From assembly GCA_028571685.1 (NCBI GenBank), contig CM053140.1:22239501-22303500 (forward strand): DNA of 64,000 bases. The letters are read 5' to 3'. Each line of letters begins with the position of its first letter. Positions within the stretch are counted from its first letter, which is position 1. The notes under the pieces were generated by a model, which did no database searches, was not told where the DNA came from, and was given only the letters and a program-made list of their open reading frames with translations. Shown here in pieces: positions 12,785 through 23,579 of the stretch. The stretch is from Heterohyrax brucei (taxonomy: Eukaryota; Chordata; Mammalia; Hyracoidea; Procaviidae). Made by a program: the position numbers and the translations under genes.

Positions 12785-14194
12785 AAAACCTGGAGAGGTC
12801 TAAAGGACCTGTGGCCTCTGTCTCTTCCAGTGGGGCTCACATCGTCCTCAGCTCCCAAGTGTGTGAAAGCTGCCATCGTCATAATTCAGAGCTCGGTTGC
12901 TCAAAGCCTGTCACATAAGACATAGAGCTGGTAAAGGGAACAGTCAATCCAATCGGGTTGTGTTTACAGGAGTAAGGTCTACCTCAACGGGCAGGAGGAG
13001 CACTCTCTGGGAAAGTGACATGTGAAGTGAGACCAGGAGATGCCCATGGTTACAATGTTTGCTTCAGTCAACGGCAACAGCTAGTGTAAAGACTGAAAGG
13101 CACAGAAAATCTTCATCTCAAGGAAAGGTCTTAAAAAGCACACTGTGCCTCAAGTAACAGGACCCTGGATCTCACCCAAAACAGTTCCTTACCAGCATTG
13201 TCCCGGGCTGCAATTTCCTTCACAGAGATAGATACCTTAAGGAGGAAAGAGCCTCTCTTCTCCCCAGGATGGCAGCTGGATTGCAAATACTTTCAAAGAG
13301 GAACAGTCAGCAATCTAACGGGGTTCTCAGGGTGGTGCAGAGACACAGACAGACAAAGTGGGATGCTGCTCTGAAATACCAACAATGCGGAAGTGGTTTT
13401 AGCATATGGTAACACGTAGAACCTAAAAGGAAAAGTCTACATTGTCAAAGGCAAAGCTGGCAATGCTCTGGAGGAAGCCAGGACGTCCAAATGTAAAGTC
13501 TCTCTCAGTTGCAGAGAACACATAGGATGCCAGCGACAGAACGTGGCCAGAAACGTGCATTTTAAAGTGCTCCTGATGAGACTTTAAAAGAAAATGACAA
13601 ACACAGGGTGGGTCACTGGAAGAAAGAGATGCTTTCTACGCAGCGAAAAAGAAATTGTCTGAATTACATCCAAACGTTTGGTGGAAGATCTTCATGGTGG
13701 AGTACGGGATCTCCTGGCCACTTAAGAGTGAAAAAGAGAGAGGAAAAAGATGGACTTAAAATGAACTGTGCAAAATGAATACAAAGCTTAAACAGATGGA
13801 AAATTCTGGTGTACAAACTAAGGACACACATTTTAGAATTTTCACCAAGCACATGGCTACACAATCTTCTGTAAAAGAGATTCAGCCAGTGACTAATGAT
13901 TCTAATCAACTATCACAGCAGAAAATTCATCAGCTACAACTGAAGGGGACAGAGAAACAATGCAAACAACACTGTCTGCCTCTTTGAATTTCATAGGAAG
14001 GGAACTGGTCAAAGGAGCTACATCCCTCCACTTGTAAGAAACGGACCGGACCACCCCTGGAGCACTCCAAACATCAGCAGATGTGTCGGAATTTGCACGG
14101 GTAACAGGCACGGCTGCCTCCGTTTCAAAGGGTGGAGTCACAGCCTCAGTTTTAGTTATTCAGTGCTGCTTTAATGGAAATACCACAAGTAGAT

Positions 14195-14690
14195 GGCTTT
14201 AAAAAGAATTTTTTTTGTTTTCTTATCATGATGAACTGAAAGTACACAATCCAAGTAAATTTTGCACATACGCCTCTCTACAGCTCTATCTGCTCTCCCC
14301 ACCCTGTGACAGCACACTCCTCTTTTGCACTCTTCCAGTATCCTCCCAACCAACACCTCTCTTTTCTCTCTACTCTCTGTTCTCTCCTCCAGGAAGAAGA
14401 CAGATGGACAAACTTCTATAAATGTATAAAGCCATAAAATACACACATCACATGCTAACTCTGTGTCCCCAAGTCCAGTCCATTCGTACTCTGAGTGCTG
14501 ACCTCAGTACTGCTTTCAGGTCTGGGGCTGCAGCAAGTCTAGGAGCCATGTTCCCAGGGGACTCTCCACTTTGTCAGACCATCAGTTCTGGTCTTTTAGT
14601 AGAGTTCGTGATCTGCACACCTCTTTTCCTCATGCTATGGCAGGGACTCTACATCGCTGTCCCCTATCAAGATGATATTAGTCACGTCCA
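14195..14690 (-). mobile_element. L1 3'UTR-like fragment, minus strand
   Basis: Reverse complement of the kind of 3'UTR seen at 16190-17375: 'tataaatgtataaagcc' near 14418 and 'ggagccatgttcccagggga' at 14541-14560. The copy at 46425-46870 is its duplication partner. A third copy lies at 59707-60118. Confidence 0.65.
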
Positions 14691-15075
14691 GTAAGCCAGA
14701 AGTCCAAATTCAAGGTGTCAGCTCCAGGGAAAGGCTTTCTCTGCTGGCACTGGAGCAAATTCCTTGTCCTCAATCTCCCTGGACTAGAGGCTTCTGAGGC
14801 ATAGGTCACCTCATCCTTTCCAAAGCATGTGCTCAGCTCCTGGCACTGCTCTTTGCTGCTATGAGATCCCCAAGTCTCAGCTTACTTTCCTTTCTGTTAT
14901 ATTCCCAGAAGCCACACCAGGCCACCGTACAATCCCACACATTAAGTCCTGCCCCACCAACTCAACTGCAGCCCATCCACCTTCATTAACATCAGAGAGG
15001 CAGGATTTACAACATGAAGGACATTACACAATACCAGCCTAGTTAAACGGCTACATAGATTTTGGGGGGAACACA
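14691..15075 (-). mobile_element. LTR-type dispersed repeat, minus strand
   Basis: The right end reads 'acacaattcaatccatgaca', the complement of the 'TG...gaattgtgttcccc' start of a dispersed LTR-like family. It is preceded by a 'cattaacatcagagaggcag' block. Copies lie at 46910-47310 and 55960-56490. I think it is ERVL-MaLR-like, but the family name is uncertain. Confidence 0.5.
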
Positions 15076-15763
15076 ATTCAATCCATGACAGTGTCCTAGG
15101 TTTTCAAGAGTCAGATCTTCATCCACTCAGTTCTGGGGGATGGGATCACTGCTCAGTGCTCAGAGGACAAGGCAGCCATGCCCAGAGGGCCTACTGGGTG
15201 GGGCTCAAGGCATGCAGCTGCCACTCAGACGAACTAGGAGAATGGGACCCCTCAAAGCCAATGGGCTGCAAGTGCCATCGGAGTGGGCCTGGAATGTGCA
15301 GCTGAATCCCAGAGCTGAGGGGCCTCCTCCCACAATCCCGAGAGCAGGGCCAATGCCCAGAGTCCAGAGGACAACAATAACGCCCAGATGGTCCCAAACA
15401 GCAGAAAATTATTTTGTATCCTTAACAGCTAATATAAATTGCTCCGTCGGGTTTGGGATTTATGTGGCACTCATTATCCCTTCTTCTCCTTACATTTCCC
15501 CCACAAGGAATGGAAAGGTCGACCTCACACCTGTCGCACCACTCTACTGCATACACAGTCTTCTAGATTTCACAGGCTGACAGGTGGAGAATTTGGCCCC
15601 AGCATCAACTACTCCTCAAGTCTCAACTATACTTGATGGAGATGACTCAGAAGGTGAGATTCTGGCCTTGCAGTTGATTTACGACTCCACAGATGACACG
15701 ATGGGGTTAACTGTGTTTTGGATGTTCCAAGGACAGGAATTTGAAGGGACCAAAGTTGTGGAA

Positions 15764-15927
15764 GGAAACCCTGGTGGCGTAGTGTTTAAGCGCTATGGCT
15801 GCTAACCAAACGGTGAGCAATTCAAATCCACCAGGCACTCCTTAGAAGCTCTATGGGTCAGCTGTACTCTGCCCTATGGGTTTGCTATGTGTTGGAATTC
15901 ACTGGATGGCAGAGGTTGTTGTTGTAA
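15764..15927 (+). repeat. AfroSINE-type SINE
   Basis: Begins 'ggaaaccctggtggcgtagt', contains 'ttcaaatccaccaggcactc', and ends with 'ttggaattcactggatggca' and a gttgttgttg tail. It is shared with block 2 (47977-48139), so it was inserted before the duplication. Confidence 0.9.
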
Positions 15928-16183
15928 AGGGTCAAATCTTATGGAATGAATTGCATCTCCCCAAAATCTGTGTCATAAATCCGAGCACCCATGCTATTGT
16001 TATAATGTTATTTGGGAATGAGTTGTCTTAGTCGTGTGAATGATGCAGCATTAGTGGAGGCTGCATCTTCAGTCATTCTTTCTTGAAATGTTAAACAGAT
16101 TACACAAGGAAGCAAGCAATCAGAAAACGGAAAAGTGATTCCATGCTTGGATTTATGACACAGATTTTGGGGAGATGCAATTC
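15928..16183. repeat. LTR-like repeat ending in a 35-bp perfect inverted repeat
   Basis: Bases 15948-15982 are the exact reverse complement of 16149-16183, with 166 bp between the arms. The left arm belongs to an LTR-like repeat that resumes at about 17376. The right arm lies exactly at the edge of a copy-specific insertion. In block 2 only the left arm exists, in diverged form (about 48150-48185). Confidence 0.8.
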
Positions 16184-17375
16184 AGTCTATACCTAGATGC
16201 CCAACAACAGAGGAATGGATAGGTAAACTGTAGTATATATATGGAGCATTACACAATGATAAAGAATAATGATGATTCCACGAAACATCTCATGACCTGG
16301 TTTCAACTGGAAGACATTATGTTGAGTGAAAGTAGTCAGCGACAAAAGGACAAATATTGTATGAGACCCTTATGATAAGATCTCAAAACCAGGCTTACAT
16401 ATAGAAGAAAAGACTCTTTGACAGCTGCAAGGGAGGGGAGGGAGAGAGGGCGAGGGGGGAAGGGTTTAGATTAGATAGCTGCTAGAAACTTGGTTGGGTC
16501 AAATCGGTGATAGCACACATTAGAAACAAGAACATTAAGTGGAACTTCAGCATAACTTGAATACTCCTTCCATCTTAACCCAATATTGCAAGGTTAGAGT
16601 AGCTGGGGCAGGGGGTGGGGGACCATGCTCTTAGGCAAAATCAAGGCCAAATGGCACAACTAGCGTTTTGCTAGGAGGGCTCTCTGCACCCCACATGGGT
16701 GAGTGGTGTCTGGGGTCTTAAAAGCTGCCAAGCTGCCATCCGAGGGCACAGCAAATGGTCCCAACTCAGCAGGAACGGATGCTCACCAAGGACTAAAATG
16801 ACATGGGGTAAAATCAACCCAGAAGACAGAGAGACCCACAGTGAGTGCCTACATCGACTTACGACCAGAAGGAACGGATCATGCCTGGCTCCCATCAGTG
16901 ATAGCCACGATGGAGCTCACTACATTGAGCCTCACTGGCAACACAAGAATAAAATGAGTTGCACCCTGAGATCTCCACTAAAAGACCTCAATTGATGGTC
17001 CTGTGGTTTCGGGGTTCCCCTGGGAGCATGGCTCCCGGCTCTGATGCTGCCCTTGTCCATAAATCATAATGAAGGTCCACTCTTCGGACACGATTGGATT
17101 GGACTTGGCGATGCAGAGTGACCATATACTGGATGCACTTTATGGTTCTATGCATCTATAGGATATCATCCAGCTGACCTCTGGCTGGAGGACAGAGAGT
17201 GGGTGGAGAGGAGGGGAAAGGAGACTGTTGGGAGGATGAGACATGTATGGAGCAGAGAGGAATAGTGTGCTGTCACTGGGCTGGGAGAGCAGTGGAAGTT
17301 GCATATGGGTGGGCATCTAAATGTATATGGGAACGTACATTTTCACTCAGTCATAATAAAAAAGAAAAAAAAAAA
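16184..17375 (+). mobile_element. L1 3'UTR-type insertion (block 1 only)
   Basis: It begins with the typical 'gcccaacaacagaggaatgg' L1 3'UTR text and contains 'ttatgttgagtgaaa' and 'gacaaatattgtatgagacc'. It ends in an A-rich tail (17348-17375) after 'cagtcataataaaa'. The homologous part of block 2 near 48335 lacks it, so it arrived after the duplication. Confidence 0.75.
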
Positions 17376-17585
17376 CAGAAAAGCGAGCTAGCAACCCAGG
17401 TGAAGATAACCCAGGGACAGAAGCCCCAAAAGACAAACATCTTCCACCAGAGGCCGCAGACACAAAGCCTTCTCCTAGAGTGCCCACCACAATTCAAACT
17501 TTCAGCCTCCTAAACTGTGAGAAAACAAACATGTTTGTTAAACGAACCCACTTGTGCTCTGTCTGTTACAGCAGCACTAGAGAAC
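17376..17585 (+). mobile_element. 3' half of the interrupted LTR-like repeat
   Basis: Continuation of the repeat begun at 15928: 'catcttccaccagaggc' near 17438, then 'tctgtctgttacagcagcac' near 17557. The uninterrupted version lies at 48140-48547. Confidence 0.55.
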
Positions 17586-17587
17586 AA

Positions 17588-17760
17588 AAGGTACCCAAGT
17601 GGTACAGTGAATAACTGCTCAGCTGCTCACCACCAAGTCACCAGTTCAAATTCACCAGCAGCTCCTAGGAAACCCTATAGGGCAGTTCGACTCTGTCCTA
17701 TAGATTCACTAAGACATGGCAGCAGCTCCAGGGCACTGAACAACGAGATCTAACTACAAC
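17588..17760 (+). repeat. AfroSINE-type SINE (diverged)
   Basis: It has 'agttcaaattcaccagcag' and 'gggcagttcgactctgtcct' in SINE order. The copy at 48548-48715 is its duplication partner. Confidence 0.8.
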
Positions 17761-17764
17761 AAGG

Positions 17765-18235
17765 TACTGTTCCACTGACATTCATGCAAGTACTACACAC
17801 AAGTGCCCAACAGTGGAAATAACCCAAATTCCCATCAGCAGAATCATGGATAAATAAAATGGAGTCTATCCATCTAGTGGACTATTATTCAGTCATAAAG
17901 CAAAATGAAGTTCTCGTAAATGCTACAGTATGCATAAAACATGAAAACACTACATCAAATGAGTCAGACACAAAACAAACATTCTAGGACCTAACTTGCA
18001 CAACAAACCTAAAATAGGCAAGCATACAGAGACTGAAGTTTATTAGTGGTGACCAGGGGCTGTCGGGGGCTGAATGGAGGGATGAAGTGGAGTTACAGCT
18101 TAACGCAAATTGGGATTCTGCTAGGGGTGATGAAAAATTTAGAAACTGATACTGGTGATGTGGTTGCACACAGGGCCAGATTAATGGATGTTACTCAATT
18201 AAATATGTAAAACAGCTGAAAAAGAAAAGAGTTTT
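17765..18235 (+). mobile_element. L1 3'UTR fragment (old eutherian L1)
   Basis: Typical order: 'aatggagtctatccatc', 'ttattcagtcataaag', 'tcagacacaaaacaaac', 'gtggtgaccaggggctg', 'tgatactggtgatgtggttg'. The block 2 partner is 48720-49310. No ORF2 remains. Confidence 0.8.
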
Positions 18236-18743
18236 CTTGTATATATTTTACCAGACACACAAACACAAATTAGCATGAAATGAACACAAGACAGTATTTG
18301 AATAAAAAGCAACTTACTGTCTTGAACTCAGTACACACCTGAAAGGAGAGGGATTTAGATACCAGGGGAGGAGAGAGAGGAAGTGGGTATTTCAAAAACG
18401 TCATGCCAACTTTAAGCAGTACTCACCTAGAGAAATGAAATTACGTAGCAGGAACTGGAGTGTGCAAATGGATTTCCTCAGGTAACTGAATCTTGGTCAC
18501 CTTCTTCTGAATATGAAAAAAGGTCTACCTCTACGATAAAAAAAACAAAACCTGAATTATCATTCAGCATACTTGAAAACAAAAGATTATGTTAATGGCA
18601 TTTGATTTACCAATCATTTCACAAACTTGACACTTGAACACACTGCATTTTGGAAACGAACCATACAGCTGGTCCTTCACCGTTTGGTGTTAGTTACCCT
18701 GGAGTGGATTTCAAATGATGGGAACTGTTGGTGCGATTCCCAT

Positions 18744-18888
18744 GGGACACCATTTGCTGGTGTGATTAACAGGGGACACCACTTGCTCGTGTGATTACCA
18801 GAGGATACCATTTGCTCGTGTGATTAATACAGGACACCACTTGCTGGTTTGATTAACAGGGGACACCATTTACTAGTGTGATGTACAT
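18744..18888 (+). repeat. 29-bp minisatellite, about five units
   Basis: Five imperfect units of about 29 bp with the core 'ggacaccatttgctggtgtg' followed by 'attaaca'. The units differ by a few substitutions each. The array lies at one edge of an insertion that is absent from block 2 near 49765. Confidence 0.85.
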
Positions 18889-19320
18889 GAGGAGCTGAGG
18901 TTGAAAAGAATCACACTGACAACCAACTTTTCGTTTGCTGTCGGCAGAAAAGGGACAGTCTCCAGCAAGTAGAGATTGACACCAGTGTGCTGAACCCAGC
19001 AGCTTTTATTGAGCAAAGTAAACAAGTTTTCTGCTGGCAAACTGAGAAAAAGCATCTCACCAGCCTTCCTTACTTCAAAACAAGTAGTGGCATTCCCAGG
19101 AAGGGGGATGAGAAAGTCCCTGAACTATTCTCCATCGAGTGCGAGTTTTCAGCACGTACCCGTTTGCAGTACACCGACACAACCTTGTCTCCAGGGCTTT
19201 CGCCAGGCTTCTGCCATTCTCAAGACAAGCCCCTATCTTGAGAAGGACCAGGATACGGTCAGCAGGATTTCACATTCTTTCCAAACAAGCACATTGCTAC
19301 AGGTCCCCACAGATGTGCAC
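18889..19320 (-). mobile_element. Probable LTR-derived insertion, minus strand (block 1 only)
   Basis: On the minus strand it reads 'gctcaataaaagctgctggg' (a polyadenylation signal at about 19001-19006) followed by 'gtcaatctctacttgctgg', the layout of an LTR end. It is absent from the matching site in block 2. The family was not identified. Confidence 0.4.
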
Positions 19321-19336
19321 AGCAGCACTTCTCCAC

Positions 19337-19465
19337 AGGGTTTTCAAGGCTGGAGCCTTTTGGTAACAGATCACCAGGCTTGTCTTCCAAGGCCTACCTG
19401 GCTGGGTTTGAACTGACAACCTTTCAGCTAGAAATGTTAACCCTTTGCACCACCCAGGGGCTCCT
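19337..19465 (-). repeat. AfroSINE-type SINE, minus strand
   Basis: It has 'ctggctgggtttgaactgac' and 'ttgcaccacccaggggctcc', the reverse complement of the SINE 5' half. The copy at 49808-49933 shows it predates the block duplication. Confidence 0.75.
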
Positions 19466-19714
19466 TGTTTCGCTCTTTACTGTCTACATCTTCTCCTGTC
19501 TTCTTATGCTTACATTCCACACATTTGACACACATTTAGGACCTTCATTCTACATTACATTTGGTTGAAAAGGAAACAAATTCTCTAATCATACTGCAGG
19601 TGTCACATACTATTTACTCAACTTAAGCCTTACTTTTTTTTGTACTCAAAATTATAAATTACATTTCTCCAGCAGCTGCACATTTTACATTTTTTTCAGG
19701 AAGAGCTCTGTGTG

Positions 19715-20065
19715 AAATAATTTTTATAAAGGATGAGCGATCTTCTGCAACACTGTAACGCGGCTGCCCAAAGAAGAACAAATCTGTCCTGGAAGAAGCA
19801 AACATCAAGGCTTTTTAGCAGCCATGACAACACTCTGTCACCCACAGTCTGGGCATGTGATCATGGAGGATCCATTCCTGCACAAGGATACCATGCGTGG
19901 TCAACTCCAGGGACCTTCAGAGAGATGCCCTGACAGAGTAAATATAAGTCATGCAAACATAAACAGTGATTATGAAGAAGGCACATGCCCATGAACTTTG
20001 TCCTATTGTATGTGGGGTTGCTGTGAGTCCGAACTGAAGACACAGCACCTAACAACATGTGGCTG
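19715..20065 (+). mobile_element. RTE-clade LINE 3' end
   Basis: Matches the RTE C-terminal region and tail: 'RRTNLSWKK', a VW(A)CDH/GSIPAQGYHAW-like stretch, then 'ggttgctgtgagtccgaact' and 'cacctaacaacatg'. Block 2 partner: 50195-50530. Confidence 0.75.
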
Positions 20066-20334
20066 ACCTTCGAGGATCCCTTCAAGTATTCTGATCTGTT
20101 ATGGGGTTGAACTCACCTTTCAATCAGCAGCTGAGTGCCTAATCAAAGCGCACTGCTGACAGTCCCCTTTATACAGAGACCTCCCATTTCCACCTCATTT
20201 TTATCGTCACTGTTCGGAAATTGGGAACATGAATGGCCTTTGATCCGAGAAGCCTTCAACAAAAATATGACGCGTTAGTACTACAATCTGTGGCTGAATG
20301 ACCAGCATCTAAGCTGGTTCATATCCTGTCTCAT

Positions 20335-20540
20335 CCAACCATTAAAATCTTGGACAAACACTGCTGTTTCAGCTCCAGAAATCCTTCACCGGCCACATCA
20401 CCTTCTATATGCAGACCAAGTAGGAATGGCTGTATTGTTTCACACATAATCATGACGAAAATGTCGGCTTTATACTCAAAGAAATTCAGGAAACGTGCCC
20501 GTAATTTCCTTCTGAATTTGGAATCCATTTGAGACAGACA
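20335..20540 (-). mobile_element. Possible hAT-type transposase remnant
   Basis: A minus-strand frame (20331-20528) contains 'KFRRKLRARFLNFFEYKADI' and a later 'FLELKQQCLS'. The order recalls the C-terminal region of hAT (Charlie/ZBED-like) transposases, with RRFPDL-type and MELIELQCD-type blocks. The resemblance is weak, and the segment is absent from block 2. Confidence 0.3.
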
Positions 20541-20789
20541 CGGGGGAACGATGTAGCAGTCTGCAAGGATTACACCGTTGGAAACCCCATGGGGCGGCTC
20601 TACTATCCTACAACGTTGCTATCAATTAGACTTCACGGCAATCTTTTCAGACGTTTCAAAATCCACCTACCTATTCCCAACTCATGCTTTAAATTCGTCT
20701 CTTAAATATCTACAAATATCTACAAACATTAAAAGAGGAGATACGTACATAACTCCTCATCATCTTAGTTTCTGTATGAACAGCAGCAC

Positions 20790-21445
20790 TCCAATCGCTG
20801 CGGCACTTGGAGCAGCGCACGGGACAGCGAGGGCTCAGGGCCTTCGCACTCGGGCCAACCGCCCCGAGCCTCCCCACTGCATTTCTCACAAACTCCCAGG
20901 GTAGTTGATGCTGTTGATCTGAAAAACCACTTTTGCTCAGCGAGAGTCCCATGGTTTTACCTGTCATTCCACCCAGAGATACAGCGCCACTCACCTACCA
21001 GTCGTACAACTTGCGGTACTTGCGAAGCGGAAGTGCCCAGACGGCCTGGGCCCCACAGGGCTTCCGTTGAAGAGTGACGTCGGAGGGAGCTCCGCCCACC
21101 GGACCGCCCCCTTCGGGACCCTGCGGCCCTGCACAACGTGGCGACGGTAAGGCCCGCGGCTCTCGCGGCTTTCCCAGGGGTGAGAAGTCAGGAATATGGG
21201 AGACAGCGGGAGCACAGACCTCAGCTCGGTGCGCTGTACGTGCTGCTGGAACAAGCATGACACACACAAAGCCAGGCCTCCCTCCCACAGCGGCTGTCGA
21301 GGCACCCAGCATGGCGGCCGGCCCTCACACTACCACTTCCGCTTCCCGTTTTTGGCAACACTTTTTTGCAATGTCACGGGCTCCGAACGCTGACCCAGAG
21401 GGCTCTACCCAGTGACCGGTCGAGTTCGGTGCCTTCGCTCGGTCT
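20790..21445. promoter_or_regulatory. CpG-rich island, likely promoter (block 1 only)
   Basis: This is the only stretch in the window with dense CpG. It carries 'gcggaagtgc' (ETS/GABP-like, about 21027), a CRE-like 'tgacgtcgga' (about 21076), 'ctccgcccaccggaccgccc' (about 21091) and 'acttccgcttcccg' (about 21333). A plus-strand donor 'gacggtaaggcc' lies near 21145. On the minus strand 'ggccgccatgctg' at about 21305-21317 has a good Kozak context, and 'taggtgagtgg' near 20990 is donor-like. It looks like a possibly bidirectional housekeeping promoter. I could not identify a gene in either direction, and the open frames here (104-113 codons) have no recognisable domain. Confidence 0.6.
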
Positions 21446-21994
21446 AAGGTTCTGTGCACTGGGGTCTTCTTTGCCTCTGGAAACAAAAGCCTAAGGTTTC
21501 TGAAATGCACAAAGAAACACAAGACAGTTCAGTAGGCAAAGATTTCTAATGTACTTGGAGAGCAAAGGAAGATGTATTTCCATACTTATCCATTTGAAAG
21601 TCAATATTTACCATGTCTTTTAGAGAAATATTCACCTCTCATATGTATTTGCCAGTCTTTAAAATTGTTATAAGTGCCTCCTTTGACTTCTCTTTTATGG
21701 TTTGTTTTCTCTTACCTATCAGGTGTCTCTCCTTAGGAATAGGCGACCAACTCTGCAAACCCAGTCTGAACTCTGCAAGAGCTGAGGACACTTGAGAGGA
21801 GCATTTTCGACGATGAGAGGCAGGTGGGCACTATTACTTCTGAGGAAAAATAGGTAAAAGTGAAAGTCGTTTTGAAAATGTCTGCTGTAAACGATTTTTA
21901 CTTTTTTCTCTGGTACAAACATGTATAAGAAATTGATCACATATACTCATCTGAACTGGTTAAGGGCTCAGTTTTGAGATTTGCATATACACTG

Positions 21995-22376
21995 ATAGAC
22001 CTCGTTGAACATTAAGTTTCCGTTTTATGGGATCTTGTGTAAAATGGGAATTCCACAACACTTAATTTTGCTCTTAAGGAATCTGTATATGCATCCAGAG
22101 GCAGTCATACACACAGAACCAGGGGACACTGCTGATTCAAAGTCAGAAAAGATGAGCATCAGAGGTGGATCCTTTTACCGTATCTTTACCATGTGTGCAC
22201 TGAGCAAATAATCTGAGAAGCTGGTTTCTGCAAAGAGGAACAAGGCATCAGGATTGGAGGACGACTCATTAACAACCTGCCGTACGCAGACGACACACCT
22301 TACTTGCTGGAAGTGAAGCAGATCTGAAACACGGATGAAGAGCAAGAACTATAGCCTTCAGTACGGATTGCACCTG
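21995..22376 (+). mobile_element. RTE-clade LINE, reverse transcriptase fragment
   Basis: Translates to 'MGIPQHLILLLRNLYMHPEA' followed by an 'RMSIRGGS..R'-like region, the RTE palm and fingers order. It is interrupted at about 22377 by an LTR-like repeat and resumes at about 22850. Confidence 0.85.
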
Positions 22377-22849
22377 GTCATGGACTGTGTTCCCCACAAA
22401 ATCAGTAGCAATTTGGCTATGCCTAATTCCTGGTATTCAGTGTGCTGCCTCCATTTTGCAATTCCTGTCCCTATGAGGTGAGTCAGGGTGGGTGGGCAGC
22501 AGTGGTTTTGGCAGACTAAGATTCAATGGTGTAAGTTGGTTTGGGACCTTGAGGCAGTCTATGGAGGTATAAAGGAAAAAATCTAGCAGAGAGAATCGGG
22601 ACCCTCACCCTATCAAGAACACAGCACCAGGAGAAGAGTGCATCCTTCAGGCCTGAGGTTCCTGGACCAAGGTGTTCCCCACCCAAAGACTGATGCAACA
22701 CAAGGACTTTCCTTCAGAGCTGACACAGGGACAGCCCTTCCCCTAAATGTGGCCTTGTAACCTACTGGACTGTGTAAGAATGAACTTCTCTCTTGAAGCC
22801 ATCCACTGTCTGATAATTCTGTTAGAGCAGCACTGGCTTCCTAAAACAC
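22377..22849 (+). mobile_element. LTR-like repeat inserted into the RTE copy
   Basis: Starts 'atggactgtgttccccacaa' and ends 'ctgttagagcagcactggct', the two ends of the same dispersed family seen in reverse at 14691-15075. In block 2 only the first 110 bp or so remain (51315-51425). Confidence 0.55.
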
Positions 22850-23525
22850 ATCTCAACATCAAGAAAACAAAAATCCTTACAACTGGACCAGTAAGCAACA
22901 TGGTAATAAATGTCAGAGGTTGTCACCAGTTTCACTGTACTTGGGTCTACAATCCACACCCATGGAAGCCACAGTCAAGAAATCAAAAGATACACTGGGA
23001 ACATCTGTGGCAAAGGATCTTTTTAAAGTACTGAAAAATGAGGATGTCACCTTGAAGACGAAAGTCTACCTGACCCAAGCCATGTTATTATCAGATGTAG
23101 CAAATGCATGTGAGAGCTGGATGATGAATGAAGAAGGCAGAAGAAGAGTTGATGCCTTTGAATTTTGGTGTTGGAGAAGAATGTTGAATGTAGCATGGGT
23201 AGCCAGAAGAACCAACAGATCTGTTCTTGAAAAAGTACAACCAGAGTGCTTCTTGGAAACAAAGATGGCAAGACTACATCGTACATACTTTGGACATGCT
23301 GTCAGGAAGGATCACTCCCTGGAGAAGGACATCATGCTTCACCGAGTGGAGGGTCAGAGAAAAAGAGGAAGACCCTCAATGAGATGGGTGGACACAGTGG
23401 CCGTAACAATGGGCTTAAGCATAAAAATGACCGTGGGCATGAGGCAAGACTGAGCAGTGTTTTGTTCTGTTGTGCATGAGCTCACTATGAGTTGAAACCG
23501 ACTTGATGGCACCTAGCAACAACCA
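22850..23525 (+). mobile_element. RTE-clade LINE, C-terminal domain and 3' tail
   Basis: A long frame (22920-23453) keeps 'SKDTLGTSVAKDLFKVLKNE', 'ACESWMMNEEGRRRVDAFEF', 'WCWRRMLNVAWVARRTNRSV', 'YFGHAVRKDHSLEKDIML' and 'RGRPSMRWVDTVAVTMGLS'. These are the canonical C-terminal blocks of RTE/BovB-type reverse transcriptases. The shared tail 'gttgaaaccgacttgatggc' follows. It lacks the endonuclease and most of the RT. Confidence 0.95.
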
Positions 23526-23579
23526 GAACAAGTGAGCTGAAATGGGCTGGTACTGGTCTTTTTGAATCAGAAAAAAGAA

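Noticed and set aside
15764..15927. tRNA gene suggested by box-B-like sequence
   Set aside because: The sequence is a tRNA-derived SINE with the AfroSINE body and tail. It has no complete cloverleaf.
18744..18888. CRISPR-like array
   Set aside because: The units are directly adjacent with no spacers, in mammalian DNA: a minisatellite.
20991..21415. Overlapping 104-113 codon frames in the CpG island as genes
   Set aside because: GC-rich DNA lacks stop codons by composition. The frames overlap on both strands and show no recognisable domain, so I kept only the promoter call.
22920..23453. 177-codon frame as a host protein
   Set aside because: It is the C-terminal domain of an RTE-clade LINE reverse transcriptase, truncated and present in several copies.
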